This document shows, one piece after another, positions 16,818 through 25,128 of a stretch of 64,000 nucleotides of DNA. The DNA lies in contig DCJA01000023.1 of NCBI GenBank assembly GCA_002317175.1, positions 134,409 through 198,408 of the forward strand, in the 5' to 3' direction. The position numbers were made by a program, and so were the translations under genes. Below the pieces are notes generated by a model. That model was not told the origin of the DNA. It did not search any database and was given only the letters and a program-made list of their open reading frames with translations. Every line of letters begins with the position of its first letter. The stretch's first letter is position 1. This DNA is from Lachnospiraceae bacterium UBA1712. Lineage in GTDB: Bacteria; Bacillota; Clostridia; Lachnospirales; Lachnospiraceae.

Positions 16818-17354
16818 ATGAATAAATATGCAGGAACAAAAACTGAAAAGAATTTATGGGAAGCATTTGCCGGAGAATCTCAGGCAAGAAATAAATACAC
16901 ATATTTTGCTTCAGTAGCAAAGAAGGCTGGATATGAGCAGGTAGCTGCTTTGTTTTTAAAGACAGCTGAAAATGAAAAAGAGCATGCCAAATTATGGTTT
17001 AAGGCACTGGGAGAACTTGGCACTACAGAGGAGAATCTCCTTCATGCTGCTGAGGGTGAAAATGCAGAGTGGACAGATATGTATGAGCGTATGGCTAAGG
17101 ATGCTGAGGAAGAAGGCTTCACAGAATTAGCAGCTCAGTTCAGAGGTGTTGCCGCTATTGAGAAGGCTCATGAGGAAAGATATCGTAAGCTTCTTAGCAA
17201 TATCGAGGCTATGGAAGTATTTAAGAAGAGCGGTGTTACAGTTTGGGAGTGCCGTAACTGTGGTCACATCGTAGTAGGTCTTGAGGCACCAGAGGTTTGT
17301 CCAGTATGTAATCATCCACAGGCTTACTTTGAAGTAAGAAATGAGAACTATTAA
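16818..17354 (+). CDS. rbr: Rubrerythrin
   Basis: A 178-residue two-domain iron protein. The N-terminal ferritin-like four-helix bundle carries the diiron ligands (Glu20, E-x-x-H at 53-56, E-x-x-H at 115-118). The C-terminal rubredoxin-like knuckle has C145-x2-C148 and C161-x2-C164 around WECRNCGHIV and CPVCNHP. It reduces hydrogen peroxide to water in the cytoplasm of anaerobes, taking electrons through rubredoxin or NAD(P)H-dependent partners. ATG 16818 is selected because AAAGGAGA lies 8 nt upstream; the in-frame ATG at 16794 has none. It is flanked by its own promoter and terminator, so it is monocistronic. Confidence 0.95.
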   Translation: MNKYAGTKTEKNLWEAFAGESQARNKYTYFASVAKKAGYEQVAALFLKTAENEKEHAKLWFKALGELGTTEENLLHAAEGENAEWTDMYERMAKDAEEEGFTELAAQFRGVAAIEKAHEERYRKLLSNIEAMEVFKKSGVTVWECRNCGHIVVGLEAPEVCPVCNHPQAYFEVRNENY

Positions 17355-17371
17355 TATTTAAGATTAAATTC

Positions 17372-17404
17372 AAAAGCGTAACAGTAGTACTGTTACGCTT
17401 TTTT
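17372..17404 (+). terminator. Rubrerythrin terminator
   Basis: AAAAGCGTAACAG pairs perfectly with CTGTTACGCTTTT and is followed by further Ts. Confidence 0.9.
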
Positions 17405-17485
17405 GGAAATAGCTAATAAAGTAGATAAAACGGAAATAGTTAAATAGCGAACAAAGATATATGCAAGAATGGGGATGAAATAATA

Positions 17486-18451
17486 ATGAACAAAGTAAAT
17501 TGGGGTGTTTTAGGAACTGCCGGAATCGCCAAGGGTCAGACTATTCCTGGTATGCTTAAGGCTGATAACTGCAATCTTTACGCGATTGCAGGAAGAAAAA
17601 TGGAAAAAGCGCAGGCTTTCAAAGATGAATTTGGATTTGAGGTGGCGTATGGTTCTTATGAGGAAATGCTCGCTGATGAAAAGGTGCAGGCAGTATATAT
17701 TCCTCTTCCAAATCATGTACATCTTGAATGGATTGCAAAGGCTGCAGAGGCAGGAAAGCACATTCTTTGTGAAAAGCCAATGTGTATGAATGTTGAAGAG
17801 ACAAAGAAGGCTTTTGAAGTTTGTAAAAAGAATAATGTCATTCTTATGGAAGCATTTGCATATCAGCACAGTGATGCTATCAAGGAGATTGCAAAGCAGA
17901 TTAAAGACGGAGCAATAGGTGATGTCAGACTTATCGAAGCCTGCTTCTTTACAGGACCACCAGCTGATGGTGACTTCAGATGGGTTAAGGAATATGGCGG
18001 AGGAGCTGTATATGATCTTGGATGCTACAGTATAAGTCTTACACAGAGAATTATTGGTGAACTTCCGGTTAGTATTGAGGCGATTTCTGAATTTACAGAG
18101 GGGGCAGTAGATGATTTCTGCCAGATATTCTTAAAATACAGTAATGGTGCAAAGGCCACACTGGGATGCGGCTTTGTTGCAAGAGGTCGCTCTGACAGAA
18201 TGGTTATTCATGGTGATAAGGGAAGTTTGTGGGCTGATATCGAATTCAATCAGGAGGGCAAAAACTGCTTTGAGATCAGAACAGACGCTGGTATTAAGAA
18301 GCTTGAGTTTGATGTAAAGAGCAATTACAGTCTTGAAGTTGAACAGCTCGGCAGATGCATTCTTGATGGAGAGAAGCCATATATTACTGAGGAATTCTCT
18401 ATGCAGGTTGCGACTGTTATTGAAAATGTTCTTAATAAGATTGGTTATTGA
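17486..18451 (+). CDS. Gfo/Idh/MocA family NAD(P)-dependent oxidoreductase
   Basis: A 321-residue protein with an N-terminal Rossmann fold (WGVLGTAGIAKG, residues 6-17), the family's catalytic-lysine motif CEKP (95-98), and a C-terminal dimerisation domain (about 125-315) with EAFAYQHSDAI and a GGGAVYDLGCYSI strand typical of dehydrogenases acting on sugars or cyclitols. Substrate cannot be assigned. The ribosome site is weak (GGGAT about 9 nt before ATG). It stands alone between two terminators. Confidence 0.9.
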   Translation: MNKVNWGVLGTAGIAKGQTIPGMLKADNCNLYAIAGRKMEKAQAFKDEFGFEVAYGSYEEMLADEKVQAVYIPLPNHVHLEWIAKAAEAGKHILCEKPMCMNVEETKKAFEVCKKNNVILMEAFAYQHSDAIKEIAKQIKDGAIGDVRLIEACFFTGPPADGDFRWVKEYGGGAVYDLGCYSISLTQRIIGELPVSIEAISEFTEGAVDDFCQIFLKYSNGAKATLGCGFVARGRSDRMVIHGDKGSLWADIEFNQEGKNCFEIRTDAGIKKLEFDVKSNYSLEVEQLGRCILDGEKPYITEEFSMQVATVIENVLNKIGY

Positions 18452-18483
18452 TAAAGATAACTGATTACAATTTTGGTTAGATG

Positions 18484-18520
18484 ATAAAAAAAGACGCCGG
18501 CTGTATAACAGTCGGCGTTG
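18484..18520. terminator. Bidirectional terminator between convergent genes
   Basis: An 11-bp stem (18494-18504 with 18508-18518, one G.U) is flanked by an A-run on the left and TTGTTTA on the right. It serves the oxidoreductase gene on the + strand and, with a better U-tract, the DtxR gene on the - strand. Confidence 0.85.
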
Positions 18521-18573
18521 TTTAGTAACATAAGTTACGTGTATATTATTTAAAAAGTGTCGCATTTCAGATA

Positions 18574-18957
18574 TCACTTATAAGAAGTCATATGTTTTTT
18601 TATTGCTTCAAAAGTTTCTTCACTAAGGTCATGTTCTATTCTGCAGGCGTCTGTTGCAGCAATTTCTGCAGATACACCAAGACTAACCAGCATATCTGTC
18701 AGAATAGTATGTCTTTCCAGTACGCTTTCCGCTCTTTTTCTTCCTTCGTCTGTAAGCTTGATTAAGTTAAACTCATTCATAGTGATCAGACCAAGTTCAC
18801 GAAGTTTTTTCATGGCTATGCTTACACTTGGTTTGGTGAACTCCATTTCATTTACAATATCAATAGAGCGAACATTACCAATCTTTTCTTCAAGTATTAA
18901 TATTGTTTCCAAATAATCTTCCAGCGATTCGTCCGATTTGTGCTTTATATAGCTCAT
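18574..18957 (-). CDS. DtxR/MntR family metal-dependent transcriptional repressor
   Basis: A 127-residue protein with an N-terminal winged helix (ESLEDYLETILILEE, SIDIVNEMEFTKPSVSIAMKKL, GLITMNEFNLIKLTDEGRKRA) and the helical metal-binding/dimerisation domain (HTILTDMLVSLGVSAEIAATDACRIEH, with ligands expected at the His and Glu/Cys positions of ACRIEHDLS). It is short, with no SH3-like third domain, like MntR-type members. AGAGG lies 8 nt before the start codon. It is divergent from a FeoB-associated peptide gene whose promoter carries a DtxR-like palindrome, so iron or manganese control of that promoter is likely. Confidence 0.9.
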   Translation of the reverse strand: MSYIKHKSDESLEDYLETILILEEKIGNVRSIDIVNEMEFTKPSVSIAMKKLRELGLITMNEFNLIKLTDEGRKRAESVLERHTILTDMLVSLGVSAEIAATDACRIEHDLSEETFEAIKKHMTSYK

Positions 18958-19030
18958 GATTACCTCTTTAATTTATTGATTAAACAATATAGTAATGATA
19001 CCACTTCTTTGTTTTTTTTACAAATATCCC

Positions 19031-19122
19031 ATTTAGTGTTTGAACAAAGTATTATTTAGTGTTTGAATAAAGCACTATTTAACGTTTGAGCAAAACACCA
19101 TTTAGAATTTGAGTAATATTCC
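19031..19122. repeat. Four imperfect 23-bp direct tandem repeats
   Basis: Units start at 19031, 19054, 19077 and 19100, each beginning ATTTA. Consensus of the first 13 bases is ATTTAGTGTTTGA, followed by a variable A-rich end. Units 1 and 2 match best; unit 4 is most diverged. There are no spacers, so it is not a CRISPR. A 23-bp period is close to two helical turns, placing each unit on the same DNA face, as with iterated protein-binding sites. Confidence 0.75.
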
Positions 19123-19180
19123 AGTGCGGTATATGTAAGTTTATAATCGAGAAATAAATGCAAAAAATAGAAAAAAGATG

Positions 19181-19209
19181 TTGACATATGCATTTAACCT
19201 CGTTATACT
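19181..19209 (+). promoter_or_regulatory. Consensus promoter of the Feo-associated peptide gene
   Basis: TTGACA at 19181-19186, 17-bp spacer, TATACT at 19204-19209. Confidence 0.8.
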
Positions 19210-19214
19210 GACGA

Positions 19215-19232
19215 TAGTTAGATAAAACTAAC
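19215..19232. promoter_or_regulatory. DtxR-type operator candidate at the transcription start
   Basis: TAGTTAGATAAAACTAAC contains arms GTTAG and CTAAC around a 6-nt A/T centre, resembling DtxR/IdeR boxes built on TTAG...CTAA. It lies immediately downstream of the -10 box, the classic place for metal-dependent repression. Confidence 0.55.
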
Positions 19233-19306
19233 CAAGACAAATAAAGCACCTTTATATGTTCTGTTGCCAGTGGTTAATGCATTGGAGAAGAATGAGAGGG
19301 GATTGT

Positions 19307-19444
19307 ATGGCAGATATTATTGTAGGGATGATTATTGTACTGATAGTTTTTATGGCGGTCAGATACATATACAAAGAAAAGAAAAAAGGCAACAAATGCA
19401 TCGGTTGTCCGTATGGTGGAAACTGTAGCAAAAGCTGCAAATAA
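19307..19444 (+). CDS. FeoB-associated Cys-rich membrane protein
   Basis: A 45-residue protein: one membrane helix (about 3-20), a short basic stretch (KEKKKGN) and a Cys-rich C-terminus with CIGCPYGGNCSKSC. This is the layout of the small FeoB-associated Cys-rich family, normally encoded right after feoB and thought to assist ferrous iron uptake. Here no feoA or feoB is adjacent; the gene stands alone behind a DtxR-type promoter and before a terminator. ATG 19307 is chosen because GAGAGGGGA precedes it; the in-frame ATG at 19256 would add a non-conserved N-terminus. Confidence 0.8.
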   Translation: MADIIVGMIIVLIVFMAVRYIYKEKKKGNKCIGCPYGGNCSKSCK

Positions 19445-19490
19445 AATAGCTAAAAAGCTCCTTTTAAACATATAATACACTTAATGGAAG

Positions 19491-19519
19491 AGCACTCTGT
19501 TTTATACAGGGTGCTTTTC
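19491..19519 (+). terminator. Terminator after the Feo-associated gene
   Basis: AGCACTCTGT pairs with ACAGGGTGCT (one G.U) and is followed by TTTTCT. Confidence 0.8.
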
Positions 19520-19554
19520 TGCTATTATGGATATTAGGTATAGGAGTGGCAAGT

Positions 19555-20454
19555 ATGGACAGACATATCAGATATACAATTGAAAATGAGCAAAGTGCTA
19601 TGTCTGTTGGAGAATATCTCAAGCATAAGAATTATTCCTCGCAAAGCATTTCTAATCTGAAGCATATCAGCGATGGGATTATGCTCAATGGAAAGCGGGC
19701 TTATGTGACTGAGAAGCTTGAAGCGGGGGACCATATAGATATCAATATATATGAGGAAACCTCATCAGAAAAGATACCTCCTGTAGAAATGAAACTTGAT
19801 ATTATATATGAGGATGAGGACCTGATTGTGCTTAATAAGCCTGCAGATATGCCGGTTCATCCCTCCATGAATAATTATGAGAACACCCTGGCCAATGGCC
19901 TGGCCTTCTATTATGGCAATCGGGGTGAGAACTTTGTCTTTAGATGTATGAACAGACTGGACAGAAATACTACCGGTGCTGTGCTGGTTGCAAAGAATGC
20001 AATCAGTGGGGCCATGCTTTCTCAGATGATAAGAGAACGATCAATCGAGAAGGAATATGTTGCAATTGCCACAGGATGTATAGAAGAAGAGCTATTTACC
20101 ATCGATGCTCCGATAGGAAGAGTTGAAGGTTCTACAATTGAGCGCAGAGTGGATTATGAATCTGGAGAGCGGGCGGTCACTCATGTGAAGCTTCTTAGGA
20201 AAAATGACAGACTATCATTTATCAGTTGTGAACTGGAAACTGGCAGAACACATCAGATAAGGGTACACCTTGCTCATATAGGACATCCGCTAATAGGCGA
20301 TGGTCTCTATAATCCTGCTTGTGGCAGGGGGAGACAGGCGCTTCATTGCGCAAGGCTGGAGTTTACTCAGCCTGTAACTGGAGAACATATTTGTGCGGAA
20401 GCTCCTTTGGCAAAGGATATGGAAAGAATAATTGAAGATGAACAATGGAATTAA
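19555..20454 (+). CDS. RluA family pseudouridine synthase
   Basis: A 299-residue enzyme with an N-terminal S4-like RNA-binding region (about 15-65, SVGEYLKHKNYSSQSISNLK) and the RluA catalytic core: RLDRNTTG (134-141) with catalytic Asp136, and GRTHQIRVHLAHIGHP further on. It isomerises uridine to pseudouridine in rRNA or tRNA; the exact site cannot be predicted. ATG 19555 follows AGGAG (8 nt); a GTG at 19546 overlaps the ribosome site. It overlaps the following RNA methyltransferase gene, so both probably act in RNA modification and share a transcript. Confidence 0.92.
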   Translation: MDRHIRYTIENEQSAMSVGEYLKHKNYSSQSISNLKHISDGIMLNGKRAYVTEKLEAGDHIDINIYEETSSEKIPPVEMKLDIIYEDEDLIVLNKPADMPVHPSMNNYENTLANGLAFYYGNRGENFVFRCMNRLDRNTTGAVLVAKNAISGAMLSQMIRERSIEKEYVAIATGCIEEELFTIDAPIGRVEGSTIERRVDYESGERAVTHVKLLRKNDRLSFISCELETGRTHQIRVHLAHIGHPLIGDGLYNPACGRGRQALHCARLEFTQPVTGEHICAEAPLAKDMERIIEDEQWN

Positions 20455-21262
20455 AGCTGAATATATAGACGATATCAATAATCCTGAATTGGAAATGTTT
20501 ACTACACTTCTGGAGAATCAGCTGAAGCATTATTTTGAACCTGATGCTGGGCTGTTTATGGCAGAGAGTCCTGAGGTGATTGAGAGAGCCTTAGGGGCAG
20601 GTTACAGGCCCTATTGTGTGCTGACAGATGAGGGCAATTCGATAGAAGTGATGGAGCTGTTCACAGAGTCGCTGCCAGAGCATTTTTATATTGCCAGAGG
20701 GGACAGTCTTAAGGCAATAAAGGGCTTTGATATGACCAGAGGAGCCCTGTGCGCATTTTACAGAAAAGAGCTATGCTCAGTCTCAAAACTGCTGGAGGGT
20801 AAAAACAGAATAGCGGTTCTTGAAGATGTACAGAATCCAACCAATGTGGGAGCAATCTTTAGAAGTGCTGCAGCTATGGGGATGGATGGAGTAATTCTTA
20901 GCAGCAACAGTTCAGATCCTCTTTACAGGCGTTCGGTCCGGGTGAGCATGGGCAATGTGTTCCTGATTCCGTGGACTATTACTGCCGAATCAGAAAGTCT
21001 CGTGGAGGAACTTGGAAAAGCAGGCTATACTACTTTAGCCATGGCCTTGAGGGATGACACATTAAGAATAGATGATCCTAAGCTTAAGCAGGCTGAAAAG
21101 ATAGCTGTATTTTTAGGTACGGAGTATGATGGGCTGAAAGACGATACAATAAAAAACTGCGACTACAGCGTTAAAATCCCTATGGCAGAGGGGGTTGATT
21201 CTCTCAATGTTGCAGCAGCCTCTGCAGTAGCTTTTTGGGAATTAGGGAATAACAGATTATAG
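20438..21262 (+). CDS. TrmH/SpoU family RNA 2'-O-methyltransferase
   Basis: A 274-residue SPOUT enzyme with an N-terminal substrate-binding region (about 15-110) and the SpoU knot: motif 1 NPTNVGAIFRSAAAMGMDG, motif 2 FLGTEYDGL, motif 3 IPMAEGVDSLNVAAASAVAFWE. It methylates ribose 2'-OH groups in rRNA or tRNA using S-adenosylmethionine. Start ATG 20438 lies inside the pseudouridine synthase gene (17-nt overlap), indicating coupling. The ribosome site is weak. Confidence 0.9.
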   Translation: MNNGIKAEYIDDINNPELEMFTTLLENQLKHYFEPDAGLFMAESPEVIERALGAGYRPYCVLTDEGNSIEVMELFTESLPEHFYIARGDSLKAIKGFDMTRGALCAFYRKELCSVSKLLEGKNRIAVLEDVQNPTNVGAIFRSAAAMGMDGVILSSNSSDPLYRRSVRVSMGNVFLIPWTITAESESLVEELGKAGYTTLAMALRDDTLRIDDPKLKQAEKIAVFLGTEYDGLKDDTIKNCDYSVKIPMAEGVDSLNVAAASAVAFWELGNNRL

Positions 21263-21395
21263 CCAATATATATATTAGTAAACGCTTGTATTAAAAGCGG
21301 ACAAATTAATGGTTCTCAAGTTTTAATATGCATAAAAATATGCTAAAATAATTGATTAGTGAATTATAGGTTTAAACCGTGAAAAGGAGAATAGA

Positions 21396-23135
21396 ATGTC
21401 AGAACAGATTATTATGCTGGGTAACGAAGCCATCGCCCGTGGAGCTTATGAAGCAGGCGTGAAGGTTTCTGCGGCTTACCCAGGAACACCTAGTACTGAA
21501 ATCAGTGAAAATCTTGTACAGTATGATGAGATTTATTGTGAGTGGTCACCTAATGAGAAGGTAGCAGTTGAAGTAGCAAGTGGTGCTGCAATCTCAGGTG
21601 TAAGATCAATGGCTTGTATGAAACACGTTGGTCTTAATGTTGCAAGTGACCCGCTTTACACTATGAGCTATATTGGTGTTGAAGGCGGTATGGTTGTAGT
21701 AGTTGCAGATGACCCAGGTATGTACAGCTCTCAGAATGAGCAGGATACACGTATGATTGGTCGTGCAAGTATGGTGCCAGTAGTTGAGCCTTCAGATTCG
21801 CAGGAAGCAAAGGACTTCATGAAGTATGCATTTGATCTTTCTGAGAAATATGACACACCAGTTATCTTGCGTACAACAACAAGACTTGCTCACAGTCAGG
21901 GACTTGTTACACTTGAAGACAGATGCGAACCAGTAGACGTTGAATATACTAAGAATATTCAGAAGCACGTTATGATGCCAGCTATGGCAATCAAGCGTCA
22001 TGTATTCGTTGAGCAGAGACTTAACGACATGTCTGATGATGGAGCAGACATGCCAATTAATAAAGTGGAAATGGGAGATACCAAGGTTGGCTTTATAACA
22101 GCAGGTATCGCTTATCAGTATGTAAAGGAAGTTTGTCCAGATGCAAGCGTACTTAAGCTGGGTCTTGTTAATCCACTTCCAAAGAAGATGATTGAGGAGT
22201 TTGCCGCAAAGGTAGACAGACTTATTATATTTGAAGAGCTTGAGCCAGTAATTGAAGAGCAGGTAAAGAGCTGGGGAATCAAGTGCGAAGGTAAGGAACT
22301 CTTTACTCGACAGGGTGAGTATTCAGCAAATATGCTTAGAGAGAAATTCCTTGGACAGACGCTTGATCTTGATTCTAAGACAGAAGTTCCAGCACGTCCT
22401 CCAATTCTTTGCCCTGGATGTCCTCACAGAAGTGTATATTCAGTTCTTAACAAGCTTAAGATTCATGGCGCGGGTGATATTGGATGTTATACTCTTGGAG
22501 CCCTTGCTCCTCTTAGTGTTGTAGATGTATCAATCTGTATGGGTGCAAGTATCTCAAGCTTACATGGTATGGAGAAGGCTAAGGGTAAGGATTATATCAA
22601 GAACTGGGTAGCAGTTATTGGAGATTCTACATTCCTTCATACAGGTGTTAATTCACTTATGAATATGTGCTACAACAAGTCAACTGGTACAGTTATTATC
22701 CTTGATAACTCTATTACTGGTATGACAGGTCATCAGGATCATGCAGCAACAGGAAAGACACTTCAGGGTGAACCAACATATGCTGTTAATATTTACAATC
22801 TTTGCAAGAGCCTTGGCGTAGAGCATGTATATGAGGTAAATGCATTTGACCTTCCAGCACTTGAAGAGACAATCAAGCGTGAAGTTGCTAGAGACGAAGT
22901 GTCTGTAATCATTACAAAGTCTCCTTGCGTACTCTTAAAGAGCAATGTGTTCCCAGATAAGTGTGTTCCAGTTAAGGAGAACTGTAAGAAGTGTGGCATG
23001 TGCTTAAAGCCAGGATGCCCAGCTCTTACTAAGAACGAGGACGGCACAATTGATATTGACGAAACCATGTGTAATGCTTGTGGCTTGTGTATGCAGATCT
23101 GCAAGTTTGGCGCAATCAAGAAGGAGGCAAAATAA
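21396..23135 (+). CDS. iorA: Indolepyruvate ferredoxin oxidoreductase, alpha subunit
   Basis: A 579-residue protein with the N-terminal pyruvate-ferredoxin-oxidoreductase-type domain (AYPGTPSTEI near residue 29), a thiamine-diphosphate-binding region (GDSTFLHTGVNSL with NSITGMTGHQDHA), CPGCPHRS before it, and two C-terminal ferredoxin motifs (CKKCGMCLKPGCPA and CNACGLCMQIC). The enzyme oxidatively decarboxylates aryl pyruvates from aromatic amino acids to aryl-acyl-CoA, reducing ferredoxin, or runs in reverse for biosynthesis. AAGGAGA precedes ATG. Stop and next start overlap (TAATG), so it is coupled with iorB. Confidence 0.95.
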   Translation: MSEQIIMLGNEAIARGAYEAGVKVSAAYPGTPSTEISENLVQYDEIYCEWSPNEKVAVEVASGAAISGVRSMACMKHVGLNVASDPLYTMSYIGVEGGMVVVVADDPGMYSSQNEQDTRMIGRASMVPVVEPSDSQEAKDFMKYAFDLSEKYDTPVILRTTTRLAHSQGLVTLEDRCEPVDVEYTKNIQKHVMMPAMAIKRHVFVEQRLNDMSDDGADMPINKVEMGDTKVGFITAGIAYQYVKEVCPDASVLKLGLVNPLPKKMIEEFAAKVDRLIIFEELEPVIEEQVKSWGIKCEGKELFTRQGEYSANMLREKFLGQTLDLDSKTEVPARPPILCPGCPHRSVYSVLNKLKIHGAGDIGCYTLGALAPLSVVDVSICMGASISSLHGMEKAKGKDYIKNWVAVIGDSTFLHTGVNSLMNMCYNKSTGTVIILDNSITGMTGHQDHAATGKTLQGEPTYAVNIYNLCKSLGVEHVYEVNAFDLPALEETIKREVARDEVSVIITKSPCVLLKSNVFPDKCVPVKENCKKCGMCLKPGCPALTKNEDGTIDIDETMCNACGLCMQICKFGAIKKEAK

Positions 23136-23704
23136 TGGCAACAACTAATATTATGATAGTAGGCGTTGGTGGTCAGGGTACCCTTCTGACAAGTAGAATT
23201 ATGGGAAAGATGGCAACAAACGCAGGATATGATGTAAAGCTTTCGGAAGTTCATGGTATGGCGCAGCGTGGAGGTAGCGTTGTTACATATGTAAGATATG
23301 GCGAGAAGGTTGCTGAGCCAATCGTTGAAGAAGGTCAGGTAGACGTTCTGATCGCATTTGAGAAGCTTGAAGCACTCAGATATCTTCATTTTGTAAAGAG
23401 GGATGGAGTAATTATAGTTAATGATCTCCGTATGGATCCTATTACTGTAGTTACAGGCCAGGCAACATACCCAGAAGGAATCCTTGAGACTCTTAGCGCT
23501 GCACGTAAGACAATCGTAGTAGATGCAACTAACAAGAGTAAGGAAATCGGTTCTCCAAGATCCTTTAATGTAATCGTTCTTGGAGCGGCAGCAAGACATA
23601 TGTCTTATGCAAAGGAAGACTGGATTAAGGTTATAGAGGCAACAGTTCCACCAAAGACAATTGCCAAGAATGTTGAAGCATTCGAAGCAGGATACGCAAT
23701 GTAG
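23135..23704 (+). CDS. iorB: Indolepyruvate ferredoxin oxidoreductase, beta subunit
   Basis: A 189-residue gamma-type subunit with a glycine-rich N-terminus (MIVGVGGQGTLLTSRIMGK) and SEVHGMAQRGGSVVTYVR, both signature strands of the 2-oxoacid:ferredoxin oxidoreductase gamma domain. ATG 23135 overlaps the stop of iorA with GGAGG 11 nt upstream; an ORF start at 23078 lies inside iorA and is not used. Forms the alpha2beta2 enzyme with the iorA product. Confidence 0.95.
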   Translation: MATTNIMIVGVGGQGTLLTSRIMGKMATNAGYDVKLSEVHGMAQRGGSVVTYVRYGEKVAEPIVEEGQVDVLIAFEKLEALRYLHFVKRDGVIIVNDLRMDPITVVTGQATYPEGILETLSAARKTIVVDATNKSKEIGSPRSFNVIVLGAAARHMSYAKEDWIKVIEATVPPKTIAKNVEAFEAGYAM

Positions 23705-23739
23705 CTGCAACCCTTTTGTGAAACAGGAAGGATATTGGG

Positions 23740-25128
23740 ATGAGTATATCAGGAAGAATCAAAAGATATGCTGAGGAGAATTTTAAAGAGACCCTGCATA
23801 CAACCCTGAATCCAGAGGGACCAGGGGTTGTAAGAATCCATCTTATTCCACCGAAGTGTGACGGAGATGATGTGGAGGCAAGTGTGGCCATTATCAATGG
23901 TCAGGATGTGGTCCCTGTTAATGTATCCTGGGCTATTCTTCTGAGTGAATTTATTAAAGAAGTTAACAAATATAGTGGAAGGGAAGTATCAGATGCGGAA
24001 GTAGAGCAGATGGTAAAACGCACCATTAAGGGCGTAAGAAAGGTATTCCCATTCCTGCCAAAGAAATATATAAGAGAAGACCTCTACACTATTATGAATA
24101 CCTTCAAGCAGATAGCCTATGGTGAGCCTACTGATGAGCCGATAGACAGCATCAGTCTGGGAGAGTATGCGCTTTACATGAAGGCACCTCACCGTATGGA
24201 TCTTATGGTCAGTGCCATGACCAGAGGAGGACAGTGGCACTGCAATCAGAAATGTGTACACTGCTATGCAGCAGGACAGGCACTTTCTGATGAGCAGGAA
24301 CTCACCACAGAGCAGTGGAAGACAATTATTGACAAATGCAGAGAGTACGGTATTCCACAGCTTACTTTTACAGGTGGAGAACCAACTATGAGAGATGATT
24401 TGTTTGAACTCATCGATCACGCACGCTGGTTTATCACAAGACTAAATACCAACGGCATTAAGCTTACAAAGGAATATTGCGAGAAGCTTAAAGAGGTATC
24501 TCTAGACAGCATCCAGATTACTTTCTATTCGCACAGTGAGGGAATTCACAATAAACTCGTAGGTGCACAGAAATATAAGGAAACCGTTGAGGGTATTGAA
24601 AATGCAATAGCTGCCGGACTTAATATAAGTATCAACACACCTCTTTGTACACTTAACAATGATTATGTTAAAACTCTTAAATTTCTTAAGAAGAAGGGTG
24701 TACTGTACGTAACCTGTTCGGGGCTGATTACTACTGGAAATGCGACTCTCGAGGCTTCGGAGAAGCTTCAGCTTAGCACTGAAGAGATAAAGTCAATTCT
24801 CAAGGAGGCAGCAGAGTTCTGCTATGCCAATGGAATGGAAATCAGTTTCACTTCTCCAGGATGGGTTGAAAGTGAATTCTGCAATGAGATAGGAATAGTA
24901 ACCCCAAGCTGTGGAGCCTGCCTAAGCAATATGGCAGTTACTCCTGCAGGACATCTGGTTCCATGTCAAAGTTGGTTATCTGGCGAAAACTTTGGCAATA
25001 TGCTGACAGATGAATGGGAGAAGATGTGGAACAGTGAGGGTTGTCAGGAGAGAAGAGATTATTCTGCCCAGTCGCTGGGCCTGTGTCCTCTCAGAGTCAA
25101 ATCTGATAAGAAGGAGGGCGCATGCTAA
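23740..25128 (+). CDS. Radical SAM/SPASM-type enzyme next to a Cys-Ala-repeat protein gene
   Basis: A 462-residue protein. Residues 1-150 form a helical/beta N-terminal region without a recognised name; the radical SAM core follows with C168-x3-C172-x2-C175 (CNQKCVHCYA) for the SAM-binding cluster, TGGEP (211-215) and a NTNG strand. The C-terminal part has many cysteines (381, 391, 394, 409, 435, 449, 462) spaced as in SPASM/twitch domains that bind auxiliary Fe-S clusters (CGACLSNMAVTPAGHLVPCQSW). SPASM enzymes typically modify peptides or proteins. It lies 35 nt after iorB and its stop overlaps the next gene, whose product has a repetitive Cys tail and is the obvious candidate substrate. 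This pairing is inferred. Confidence 0.85.
   Translation: MSISGRIKRYAEENFKETLHTTLNPEGPGVVRIHLIPPKCDGDDVEASVAIINGQDVVPVNVSWAILLSEFIKEVNKYSGREVSDAEVEQMVKRTIKGVRKVFPFLPKKYIREDLYTIMNTFKQIAYGEPTDEPIDSISLGEYALYMKAPHRMDLMVSAMTRGGQWHCNQKCVHCYAAGQALSDEQELTTEQWKTIIDKCREYGIPQLTFTGGEPTMRDDLFELIDHARWFITRLNTNGIKLTKEYCEKLKEVSLDSIQITFYSHSEGIHNKLVGAQKYKETVEGIENAIAAGLNISINTPLCTLNNDYVKTLKFLKKKGVLYVTCSGLITTGNATLEASEKLQLSTEEIKSILKEAAEFCYANGMEISFTSPGWVESEFCNEIGIVTPSCGACLSNMAVTPAGHLVPCQSWLSGENFGNMLTDEWEKMWNSEGCQERRDYSAQSLGLCPLRVKSDKKEGAC

Larger units (their letters stand above)
18958..19306. other. 349-bp divergent regulatory region (DtxR gene / Feo-associated gene)
   Basis: From the - strand gene outward it holds an AT-rich weak - strand promoter (TATATT on the - strand near 18985), four 23-bp tandem repeats (19031-19122), a strong + strand promoter (19181-19209) and a palindrome just after it (19215-19232). 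No further ORF is supported. Confidence 0.6.

Noticed and set aside
19031..19122. Tandem repeats considered as a CRISPR array
   Set aside because: The units directly abut with no spacers and no cas gene is near.
22793..23710. A 305-codon - strand ORF opposite iorA/iorB
   Set aside because: It lies opposite two well-supported genes, is rich in Cys/Asn/His as expected of an antisense shadow and shows no domain.
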